The translations under genes were made by a program, and so were the position numbers. Under the pieces are notes generated by a model that searched no databases, was not told where the DNA came from, and saw only the letters and a list, made by a program, of their open reading frames with translations. Shown piece after piece: positions 1 to 7,844 of a stretch of 57,552 nt of DNA; within the stretch, counting starts at the first letter, position 1; the number at the start of each line of letters is the position of its first letter. Origin of the DNA: Clostridia bacterium (GTDB taxonomy: Bacteria > Bacillota > DTU025); contig JAYFQW010000076.1 in the NCBI GenBank assembly GCA_034926675.1, positions 1 through 57,552 on the forward strand, written 5' to 3'.

Positions 1-149
1 CCGTCAACGCTCAGCAGTTTCGCAGATGTGACGCACATACCGGAAGAGCTGGGACAAGCGATGAGACTAGAGGAGATTCGGGAGTCTGGATCTGAGGAGA
101 ATCACAGCGGCAATTTACACCACTTGACAAGACGTGACCGCCGATGCCA
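1..149. other. Flank beyond the trailer end of the CRISPR array
   Basis: I see no gene and no degenerate repeat here. The short frame running from position 28 into the array is an artefact of the repeats. This side is distal to the leader, so it is the old end of the array. Confidence 0.4.
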
Positions 150-1448
150 GTTTCAATTCCTCATAGGTAGGCTAAAAACGTTGCGCGCGTGTCGGCAGTA
201 TCGCCGCAGATTGAGGGTTTCAATTCCTCATAGGTAGGCTAAAAACCTTGCTGAGGATGGAGCAAGGTACACCCAATGCTCCAGTTTCAATTCCTCATAG
301 GTAGGCTAAAAACCGTAGTGGGGCAAGTCTGGGGGCGTAAACAAGCAGAGTTTCAATTCCTCATAGGTAGGCTAAAAACGCATCTGCCGCGGATAGGCTG
401 GAGTGCGGATTACCGGTTTCAATTCCTCATAGGTAGGCTAAAAACCAGGGCATCCAAGACGGTTCTCGTTGCCCTTGCGATGTTTCAATTCCTCATAGGT
501 AGGCTAAAAACCCAACATATCCGGGCTGCACAACGCGCATGATCGGCGGGTTTCAATTCCTCATAGGTAGGCTAAAAACCGGACCGGCGCGACTCTCTAC
601 ATCAGAGAGGAGGGCAGGTTTCAATTCCTCATAGGTAGGCTAAAAACCTGTAGAGCGTCCTGCGCTCATCCATATTGAGCACGATGTTTCAATTCCTCAT
701 AGGTAGGCTAAAAACCTGCGAGAACGACCCATACCACGAAACGATGTCCCCATGTTTCAATTCCTCATAGGTAGGCTAAAAACGACTCCTCCTTGGGGGC
801 CAGCTTGCGCCAGCCCCCACAGTTTCAATTCCTCATAGGTAGGCTAAAAACTCGTAGTAGGGCCGGCCCGACAGGGCTCGCCATAGCGTTTCAATTCCTC
901 ATAGGTAGGCTAAAAACGATCATACGGGAGGCGACCACGATGAGCATTCAAGAGTTTCAATTCCTCATAGGTAGGCTAAAAACGTCTTATCGCGCCGGTG
1001 GATCTAGGCTAGTGTGGGCGTTTCAATTCCTCATAGGTAGGCTAAAAACTCATCATCAGCTTCGGGACGCGCCAGGGCCTTGCGAAGTTTCAATTCCTCA
1101 TAGGTAGGCTAAAAACTCGTTGATGCCGTAGCTCTTGTGCGGGTTGTTGGTGTGTTTCAATTCCTCATAGGTAGGCTAAAAACCTCATTGGCTAGGCGCA
1201 CAGCAAGGCGACGTGATTGGTTTCAATTCCTCATAGGTAGGCTAAAAACCATATGACGAGCTCGTGCACGGACGCAACATCCGCGTTTCAATTCCTCATA
1301 GGTAGGCTAAAAACACTGCGCTGTAAGAGTCATATCCAATCCCCATACGGAGTTTCAATTCCTCATAGGTAGGCTAAAAACCCACTGCCGGCGGAGTGCA
1401 TTGAGGCCCTCTACCATCGTTTCAATTCCTCATAGGTAGGCTAAAAAC
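150..1448 (-). CRISPR. CRISPR array, 20 repeats and 19 spacers, type I-B
   Basis: A 30-bp repeat occurs 20 times without visible change. Repeat starts are 150, 217, 284, 350, 416, 482, 550, 618, 686, 754, 822, 888, 954, 1020, 1087, 1154, 1220, 1285, 1352 and 1419. The 19 spacers are 35 to 38 bp. Read on the minus strand, the repeat starts GTTTTTAGCC and ends ATTGAAAC, the eight bases that form the 5' handle of mature crRNA in I-B systems. The array is therefore transcribed leftward, with the leader and newest spacers on the right next to cas2. Even the outermost left repeat is intact. Confidence 0.98.
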
Positions 1449-1816
1449 CGATTTGAGCAGGCATTCGCCGCTGCACAGTCTCCGCATTCTGCGTTTAATC
1501 CAGCAAAGATACCTGTGAAACCCTGCTAAAGCGATATTAGCATTCGGTTCTTCAGTTGTCGATCCCCGGGGGTTTATACGCTACTACAGGTCGACAGCAC
1601 AGCAAATCGCCGCCCTGCACACCAGTAGAAGACCACAGCACTGGCGTACGTCATCTGCAGGCGGCGCAGACCGCATTTCTGGCGAGACGGCCTCAAGAGC
1701 CACCTCAGTGAGCCCGGAGTATGCCACTACGTGACTACCTGCATTATCGCTAGCTTACAATCTGCTACATGCCGCACCCTCGCTGGCCCACTCAGTCAGC
1801 GTTCAGCGTTGCTTCC
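1449..1816 (-). promoter_or_regulatory. Presumed CRISPR leader between cas2 and the array
   Basis: This 368-bp gene-free stretch sits between the first (leader-side) repeat and the 3' end of cas2. Repeat orientation requires the array promoter to lie here, firing leftward. I could not pick a convincing -35/-10 pair. A TATAAA-like box on the minus strand near 1575 is a weak candidate. There is no coding signal on either strand. Confidence 0.6.
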
Positions 1817-2080
1817 TCAGATTATCTGATCCATCCCGCCCTTTTCCACGCCCATGATCTCGCGGGAGTAGTACTTGGTCGTCCTAAGATTGTAGATAAT
1901 CACGGAGTCCTCCTCTGGGTGCATGATGTGCCCAAGCTCCATTTTCAGCTTCTTAAGGCCGGCCCCGGTAATCTCACCTTCGAAGACGGAATTCTGGACC
2001 CAGTAGAGATACTCTCGGCACTTCTTCAGCACCTTGGTGACCCGTACTTGTTTGATGTCGTAAACGAGTATCACAAACAT
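1817..2080 (-). CDS. cas2: CRISPR-associated endonuclease Cas2
   Basis: The 87-residue product has the usual Cas2 size. It opens with the beta strand MFVILVYDI, whose Asp-8 is the conserved metal-site residue. Cas2 dimers bridge two Cas1 dimers in the spacer-integration complex. The start at 2080 was chosen because an upstream extension of the frame runs backwards through cas1 in another frame and has no homology. It begins 10 bp after the cas1 stop, so the two are cotranscribed. It is the last gene of the cas operon and faces the array. Confidence 0.93.
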   Translation of the reverse strand: MFVILVYDIKQVRVTKVLKKCREYLYWVQNSVFEGEITGAGLKKLKMELGHIMHPEEDSVIIYNLRTTKYYSREIMGVEKGGMDQII

Positions 2081-2090
2081 TAATCTGCAC

Positions 2091-3086
2091 CTACCAAGCA
2101 GCAACATAGGGGTCATACTGCTTTTCACCCATGAGGTGCTTCTCCAGCTTGTAGAGCTCCAGCCGAATGAGATGTCTGTACGACACCTGGCGGTTGAGGC
2201 TCTTGTAGTTCTGCGTGGTCTGGAGTTTCTGGTCGAATTCCTCAACAAACATCTTGCGAGCGTTTTCCTTCATTACTACGCCCTCAGTGCCCTTCACGAA
2301 GTCGTTCTCAGATAGTTGCCTTCTCCCAAGCAGAGTGAATATGATACGGTCCACTATGATGGGTTTGAAGATCTCGGCAACGTCCAGGTTCAAAGTGAAC
2401 CTCCTGAAGTTCGTTGCATGAAGGTACCCGATTCTCGGGTCGAGATGTGTGCGATAGATCTGGCTCAGAACTACTGAGTACATCATCGAGTTTCCGAAGC
2501 TGATCAGTGTGTTCATGTAGTTCCTCGGCGGCCGTCTGGTTCTGGACTCAAACGCGAACGCAGGCTGGCCAACTATGGCGTCGAACGCTTCGTAGTAGGT
2601 GTTCCTGACATTGCCCTCGATCGCCATCAGCGTTTCGCCGTTATCGCAGTCAGAGATGTCCGCCCGACGCCGTTCGATCTCCTCCCGTACATTACTGATG
2701 TCCTTCTCACGTTTCTCGTAGTATTTCACCACGCGGAGCATGTTGTCCGCCGCGCCTTTAACGAACCTCTTGGCGAGATCCAGCCTCTTAGAATCATCGA
2801 GATAGTGCTCGGCCTGCCGCAGCGTCATGTATCCGGAATTCATGTGCTCTCTAGGATAGAACGTGCCCATGTAGTATCCGTAGTAGTTGAAGTAGTGAAC
2901 GATGATCTCACTTTGTGACAGGAACTCGAGGAGTCGCTTGTTCAGGCTTACCTCGCCGAAGGCCATGATCTCGCTGATGTCCTCCACAGGCAGGAATCTC
3001 TTTTCACCGTTCTCCGTCTCGAAGTAGATGGTGTTGTCTTTCCGCTTTAGCTCGCCGTTTGAGAAAAGGTAGAAGGTGCGCTTCAC
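2091..3086 (-). CDS. cas1: CRISPR integrase Cas1, subtype I-B
   Basis: The 331-residue protein is the catalytic subunit of the adaptation integrase. The N-terminal beta domain carries the typical YLFSNGELKRKDNTIYFE stretch. The helical domain has the expected catalytic Glu (AIEGNVRNTYYEAF) and the His/Asp pair in YLHATNFRRFTLNLDVAEIF. I chose GTG at 3086 rather than the GTG at 3098, because the AAAGGTGG ribosome site overlaps the upstream codon and is well spaced for the downstream one. It lies between cas4 and cas2, the standard I-B adaptation cassette. Confidence 0.95.
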   Translation of the reverse strand: MKRTFYLFSNGELKRKDNTIYFETENGEKRFLPVEDISEIMAFGEVSLNKRLLEFLSQSEIIVHYFNYYGYYMGTFYPREHMNSGYMTLRQAEHYLDDSKRLDLAKRFVKGAADNMLRVVKYYEKREKDISNVREEIERRRADISDCDNGETLMAIEGNVRNTYYEAFDAIVGQPAFAFESRTRRPPRNYMNTLISFGNSMMYSVVLSQIYRTHLDPRIGYLHATNFRRFTLNLDVAEIFKPIIVDRIIFTLLGRRQLSENDFVKGTEGVVMKENARKMFVEEFDQKLQTTQNYKSLNRQVSYRHLIRLELYKLEKHLMGEKQYDPYVAAW

Positions 3087-3101
3087 TGAGCAACCCACCT
3101 T

Positions 3102-3608
3102 TCATGACCAGCACAGTTCCGCATAGCCACAGCCCCGGCAGTACCTGATCTTCTCCGGCGCCGGCGGTTCCGAGAGATACATGATCCGGAATATGTCACG
3201 TCGCGCCCTGTCCAACTCTGTGTGACTCGCCTCGTCTAGGGTTACGCGTTCCCGTTTGCGCTGTTCAGGAAATCGAAGCTCCCCGACAGCGCTGACACCG
3301 GCGCGGTCAAGCTCGTCCAAATAGAACAGCAACTGCATCCTAGCACTCTTCTCGCCGCGCATGCTCTTCTTGATCTCCCCTACCACGAGCCTGCCATCCT
3401 TTTCGGACAAGACATCAAGCCTCATCCCTGGAAGGGAGATCTCCTTCTTCTCACGCTCGTACACGTGCTCATGAAGGAACCTGCCTAGGTCTATAGACGG
3501 GTTGTCCTCATCCGGATTCACCTGATGGGCCATGAGCCACACTTGGCGTTGGCAGATGTAGTAATACCATACTAGCGTTCCAGTAACGTGCATGTCATCA
3601 CTTGCCAT
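3102..3608 (-). CDS. cas4: CRISPR-associated exonuclease Cas4
   Basis: This RecB-like iron-sulfur exonuclease helps select and trim PAM-bearing prespacers before integration. The four cluster cysteines are visible: one early in WYYYICQRQ and three at the C terminus in YCRGCGYAELC. The nuclease core includes RLVVGEIKKS, the Glu-x-Lys motif. The start at 3608 (ATG) follows GGTGGGTG; an ATG at 3593 and a GTG at 3647 are alternatives. The family normally begins close to the TGTLVWYYYIC motif, which favours 3608 or 3593. It lies 15 bp ahead of the cas1 frame. Confidence 0.93.
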   Translation of the reverse strand: MASDDMHVTGTLVWYYYICQRQVWLMAHQVNPDEDNPSIDLGRFLHEHVYEREKKEISLPGMRLDVLSEKDGRLVVGEIKKSMRGEKSARMQLLFYLDELDRAGVSAVGELRFPEQRKRERVTLDEASHTELDRARRDIFRIMYLSEPPAPEKIRYCRGCGYAELCWS

Positions 3609-3663
3609 CTCACCCACCCATGTCGCCTCCGTTTCAGGTACGAGCACAACCGCTGAGCTCTTG

Positions 3664-6153
3664 TCAGATCATGAACCTGCCCGATGGATCCTCCTCGCCG
3701 GGCGCCGCCTTGAACTGAGCGAGGCCGGTGGCCCGGGAGTAGCTGTTCACATCGGACAGGATGCCAATGGGATGTTCCCTGTCGAACGCGACCCGGCCTA
3801 CGGTGGCTTTGGCATCCAACGGGACTATGAAATGCTGCAGCACGGCCATGAACTGTTTGCGCTGGCGGAATGACAGGCTATTGCGGTAGTGCGGATCCAG
3901 ATATCGCTCATAGAGCTGCATCAGGCCTGACGGAGCGAAGAAATCGAGAAGAGCCCTTACACGACTCCCCAGGAGACTCACGCCGAAGGGCACGAAAACG
4001 CTAGCTTGTGGGTAGTCTTGGCCAAAGGGGTCCGGGCGGCCTAGAGCCGACCATTCTCCGAGTGCAGCGTCCACCAGTCTATCGAGCGGACCGGTAGCAG
4101 TAGTCCGTGCCATTAGCTCTGCGTAGTAGTCGCCCACTATCTCCCTAGACTCAGGTTCGTCCCAGCTCGAGTGGGATTTGGTGCATGCGTCGGTGGCCTG
4201 CAGCAGTGCCCTGGGCCGATAAATGAACTCCCGAGTATCCTTGCCATCGGAGCTACGGGCGAACGGAAACACCGTAACCACACCTCCTGCCATCTCCCCA
4301 TGGCGGTTCACTCGCCCGGCGGCCTGAACTATGGACGGGATGATGGGAAGTGCCCTGATGATCCGGGGGAAGCTAAGGTCCACACCGCACTCGATTATCT
4401 GAGTGCATACGGCCAGCAAGGGTTTGCGGCGGCTGAGGTCTCGCTGGAGTCTCCGTATTTTCGAAGCCTTGTGGGGGCCCGTCATGCATGCGGTGAGAAG
4501 CCGACACGACCGACTTCCGACGAGCTTGCATGCCTCGCTATACACTCGATAAGCGTCACCCACGGTATTCATCACAACTGCCACAGCAGGGAAATTGTTC
4601 TCTTCCATCAGCTTACGAAGGGCTTCAGCTGCCATGCTTGCTGCACCAGCCTCATCGACCGCGATTTCACTCACCTCGATCTTGTATCTGTTATGGCTCG
4701 GCAAGTCTATGGCGTCAGGGGCTAGCGCAACCGCTGGCTCAGAAAGGCCAAGCTGGAGGGGAGGCAGAGTGGCGGTTGAGAGCAGCACTCTCGCGTCACA
4801 TGATCTAGCTGTTGCCTCCAGCATGGCCAGGAACACCGTCCAAGAAGCGTGGTCAATGACCTGCGGTTCGTCGATGACTATGAAGGCTCGACGGAGGGCC
4901 TTGATCCGCATGGTTTGCTGAGCCCTTGATGGGAAGAGGGCGCGGAAGTACTGATTGAAGGTGGTGGCCACCACGGACGCCGCCCATGAATCCAACATCA
5001 CGGCGCCTTCATCCTCGGAGACACCTTCTTCGTATGCACGTTCCTTTCCATCAGGTCCGATCACTGAGAGATGGTGATGCTCCATGGCTCGTATGCCGGT
5101 GGCCCTGCGTATCTCTCTGGACGCTTGAGACAGTATCGACATGTACGGAGCCACGTATACTATCCGCTCGCATAGCCCATCCTTACAGGCTTCGAGCGCA
5201 ACACGCGTGGACGTGACGGTCTTGCCCATTCCGGTGGGAAGCACGAGGGTGAACACGCGAGCATCAGGCTTATCGGCTAGGGCGTGGTGGAATCGCTGGA
5301 CGCACTGATCCTGGAGGGCTCCGCGGGTATCCACTATGGACTGCGAACTGCCGCCAAACGCCAGCGCTTCCGCTCGGGAAGTGCAATAGTCAGATAGAAG
5401 ACGTAGAGCCTTATCGGCCTTCTTCGCTGTGATGATCGGATACTCGAAGTCCGCACTGACGCCAGCCGCGTCCAAACGATCAGCGGCTACCATAGCCGCA
5501 GTGTTCATCCTGACGCACTTCGACGCGGAGTCTACATAGCGCTGCCTAGAGTTCGACAATGCTGCCCGGCACTGTATTTGCGAGGATGCATGCCACCGGC
5601 GCCATGCATCCTCGGCCTCTTCCCGAACCCAGTCGGGGAATCTGTCCACGTCGAACAATACACCCGAGAGGCATGTGCCAACGAAATCGGCGAAACCATC
5701 TAGGTCGCATTCGGCAGCGTGTCGGTAAACGTCTATGTTGATCCAAGGGGGTTCCTCGTTTATGTCACGCAGCTCGCCGTGGTGGTCGTAGATGTCTCGG
5801 GATATCTGCAGGACGAGCCTTCGAGTGTCCGCGTCAGCGTCAATACCACTGTCCCGCCAGATTCCCCGCTGATCGATAGTCTTCATCGCTACGTAGAAGA
5901 AGAGGGCAGATCCTAGTGGGGAGTGATTGGAAGACTCCCTAGATTGCCTGCGGATGTATCTTTGCCAGCTGGCCCGGGCTTTGCCCGCATCGTGCATGAG
6001 CCCGCCCAGAAAGCGGATTCTCGACAGAGCATCGCCTTCAGGTTCTCCGCATCCACGGGCCACATAGAGCAAGTGGTCTGAAAGCAACCTGAACTCGCCC
6101 TGTTCATTACGAGGACGTGCCCAGCACTGATCGAACGGGATGATTCCTCTCAT
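3664..6153 (-). CDS. cas3: CRISPR nuclease-helicase Cas3 (HD domain fused)
   Basis: The 829-residue protein combines an N-terminal HD nuclease and a superfamily 2 helicase and degrades DNA marked by Cascade. HD residues are in DHLLYVA, GGLMHDAGK, NHSPLGSA and YDHHGEL within about the first 140 residues. The helicase shows Walker A (LPTGMGKT, near residue 310), a DEPQ box in place of the usual DEAD/DExH, SATLP, and the motif VI segment QAAGRVNRHGE. The ATG at 6153 overlaps the cas5 stop codon, so translation is probably coupled; a TTG two codons upstream is possible. Confidence 0.95.
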   Translation of the reverse strand: MRGIIPFDQCWARPRNEQGEFRLLSDHLLYVARGCGEPEGDALSRIRFLGGLMHDAGKARASWQRYIRRQSRESSNHSPLGSALFFYVAMKTIDQRGIWRDSGIDADADTRRLVLQISRDIYDHHGELRDINEEPPWINIDVYRHAAECDLDGFADFVGTCLSGVLFDVDRFPDWVREEAEDAWRRWHASSQIQCRAALSNSRQRYVDSASKCVRMNTAAMVAADRLDAAGVSADFEYPIITAKKADKALRLLSDYCTSRAEALAFGGSSQSIVDTRGALQDQCVQRFHHALADKPDARVFTLVLPTGMGKTVTSTRVALEACKDGLCERIVYVAPYMSILSQASREIRRATGIRAMEHHHLSVIGPDGKERAYEEGVSEDEGAVMLDSWAASVVATTFNQYFRALFPSRAQQTMRIKALRRAFIVIDEPQVIDHASWTVFLAMLEATARSCDARVLLSTATLPPLQLGLSEPAVALAPDAIDLPSHNRYKIEVSEIAVDEAGAASMAAEALRKLMEENNFPAVAVVMNTVGDAYRVYSEACKLVGSRSCRLLTACMTGPHKASKIRRLQRDLSRRKPLLAVCTQIIECGVDLSFPRIIRALPIIPSIVQAAGRVNRHGEMAGGVVTVFPFARSSDGKDTREFIYRPRALLQATDACTKSHSSWDEPESREIVGDYYAELMARTTATGPLDRLVDAALGEWSALGRPDPFGQDYPQASVFVPFGVSLLGSRVRALLDFFAPSGLMQLYERYLDPHYRNSLSFRQRKQFMAVLQHFIVPLDAKATVGRVAFDREHPIGILSDVNSYSRATGLAQFKAAPGEEDPSGRFMI

Positions 6154-6866
6154 CACCAAAGCGCGGCCACCGTCCCATCATGGAGTCGCACAATAGAGCA
6201 CAGCCCCTGGGCTCTCTCGGTGTTTGCGACAGGCATGAACCGGATAGGCTTACCCGACGCCTCATATACCAAGTTGACCGCGCCGCGGAATCTCCGCTGG
6301 TCTGGGTCGACGCATTGATGCAGCATTCCGCCGACACGACCGTATCGGGCGCCGCTTTCTGGGATGAGTCTGTCCACCACGTAACTCGGTAGTACTGTGC
6401 GGCATGAAAGCTCATCGACAGTAGCCAGCGGGATTTCCCGGAATTCGTCAATCACTGGGCTATCAGGAACCGTGGGGCAGAACGCACTTCCGAGGTAAGT
6501 GTGATACACGCTCTGCCCGGCGGCCATCATCCCGGCCAGCTTCCCAGCATGCTGGCCGGAGTAGTACACCCTGTAGTGGGGGTTCACCACAAACTCCACC
6601 GAAGTAGGCCTGCTGAACGTGCTCTTTGGTTCCCCCATCCACCCTTTGCCGAGGAGCGACATCTCCTGTACCACTGTAGCAGGGGGAGACAAGAGCTCGA
6701 TCCCCACCACGTTCTCGCCCTCGAGGGATGGTTTACCCAGGACCGACGCCATCATGCCAAGGAGCGCGGTCCTGGAGATAAACGGGTAGGTGGCGTGGGT
6801 CACCGAAGTGTCCGGACGGCGGAAATGCGCCATCTTCCCTCTGAGTTCGAAAACGAGTACTACCAT
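6153..6866 (-). CDS. cas5b: Cascade subunit Cas5, I-B type
   Basis: The 237-residue RAMP-fold protein caps the crRNA 5' handle in the I-B effector complex. The N-terminal segment VLVFELRGKMAHFRRPDT and the following PFISRTALLGMMASVLG are typical of Cas5. The ATG at 6866 overlaps the cas7 stop by 7 bp and the gene ends at the cas3 start, so the three are tightly coupled. The assignment rests on these motifs together with the position between cas7 and cas3. Confidence 0.93.
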   Translation of the reverse strand: MVVLVFELRGKMAHFRRPDTSVTHATYPFISRTALLGMMASVLGKPSLEGENVVGIELLSPPATVVQEMSLLGKGWMGEPKSTFSRPTSVEFVVNPHYRVYYSGQHAGKLAGMMAAGQSVYHTYLGSAFCPTVPDSPVIDEFREIPLATVDELSCRTVLPSYVVDRLIPESGARYGRVGGMLHQCVDPDQRRFRGAVNLVYEASGKPIRFMPVANTERAQGLCSIVRLHDGTVAALW

Positions 6867-7822
6867 GTCGACGCGACCTCTCCTGGCAGTTCTCCTACGA
6901 TACTAGTTTCCGGATTGACCCATCGCCTCACCCTTGCCACCTTGGGACAGTCCTTCAATGCCTGGCCAAGCTTGGAGATATCCAGCGTTACCTCGTTGAG
7001 TGACGTCGGAGGACGTGTCCCGAGCCACGCGTCGCGGTCAGGCGAAAGCCTTATCCGGTCCTCCAAATATCCGATACGGAAGAATGGATCGCTATACTCT
7101 ACATGGACCATCATGACGGGCTGCTGAAAGCCCCGTCCCCTGGCCTGCCTGTGCAAGGTTCCGCGCCAGAGCCCCTCGAGGAGCAGCTCAACGTCGTCTT
7201 CGGTCATGCCGGTGTTGTCGGCGATAGTGGCGTTTATCACAGCCGGCATCGCAAATACTGCAAACGGAAGAGTGTATGTAGTCCAGATGGTGCCTTGAGC
7301 CTTTCCGCCCTCTTCACCCTGGTCAGTAACGCGCCCTTCGTCGCTGGGCATGACTACCGTGCCCTGGACGTACTTTGTCTCCACAGGATGCAGAGAGTGC
7401 GCCCAACCGAACTGGACAGGACCGGTCTGATGGAACCCAGCATCGCCCTTCACGCTGTACACCATTCCGAAGGTTCTGGCATCGAAGGCACTCTTCATGA
7501 GAGCTTGTCGGGCATTCTTGTCGTCGGCTCGGCCAGCACGCTCAAGTATTGCCTTGGCCAAGCTTTCCCTGCCGAGCAGCTTACCGTCGTCGCGCCGTTC
7601 CTCTCGGCAGAACACAAAATACCGTTTGCCCGGCCCGCCGTCGGAGTACTTAGCAAGTACATAGTCGCGGACGTCTCGCTTGATGCTCACATCAGACAGG
7701 GATATTCTTCCGTCTTCCTCCCCAAAGATCCGCCTGGCATCACTCTCGCCGAGAGGATCCCTGTTCGGGATCCCATCCTTAACGCTCTTCACAAACAGAA
7801 TCTCACTGGTCCTAACGTTCAC
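6860..7822 (-). CDS. cas7b: Cascade backbone subunit Cas7 (Csh2 family)
   Basis: The 320-residue DevR/Csh2-like protein polymerises along the crRNA spacer. It opens with a RAMP-like first strand (ILFVKSVKDGIPNRDP) and has the family hallmark VKGDAGFHQTGPVQFGWAHS. The GTG start at 7822 has GGAGGG seven bases upstream. It begins 22 bp after the cas8b stop and overlaps cas5. Its length matches Csh2 proteins. Confidence 0.94.
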   Translation of the reverse strand: MNVRTSEILFVKSVKDGIPNRDPLGESDARRIFGEEDGRISLSDVSIKRDVRDYVLAKYSDGGPGKRYFVFCREERRDDGKLLGRESLAKAILERAGRADDKNARQALMKSAFDARTFGMVYSVKGDAGFHQTGPVQFGWAHSLHPVETKYVQGTVVMPSDEGRVTDQGEEGGKAQGTIWTTYTLPFAVFAMPAVINATIADNTGMTEDDVELLLEGLWRGTLHRQARGRGFQQPVMMVHVEYSDPFFRIGYLEDRIRLSPDRDAWLGTRPPTSLNEVTLDISKLGQALKDCPKVARVRRWVNPETSIVGELPGEVASTW

Positions 7823-7844
7823 GATTCATCCCTCCGTTTAAGAG

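Noticed and set aside
28-1107. Open frames of 69 to 104 codons across the CRISPR array with repeated FQFLIGRLKT
   Set aside because: The peptide pattern is just the translated CRISPR repeat; spacers interrupt it and there is no gene.
1493-1522. Possible degenerate 21st repeat in the leader (GTTTAATCC and GTGAAAC words)
   Set aside because: Only about 12 of 30 positions match in register, no better than chance for this composition.
3592-3873. 93-codon plus-strand frame across the cas4-cas3 border
   Set aside because: It is antisense to two clear cas genes and has no support.
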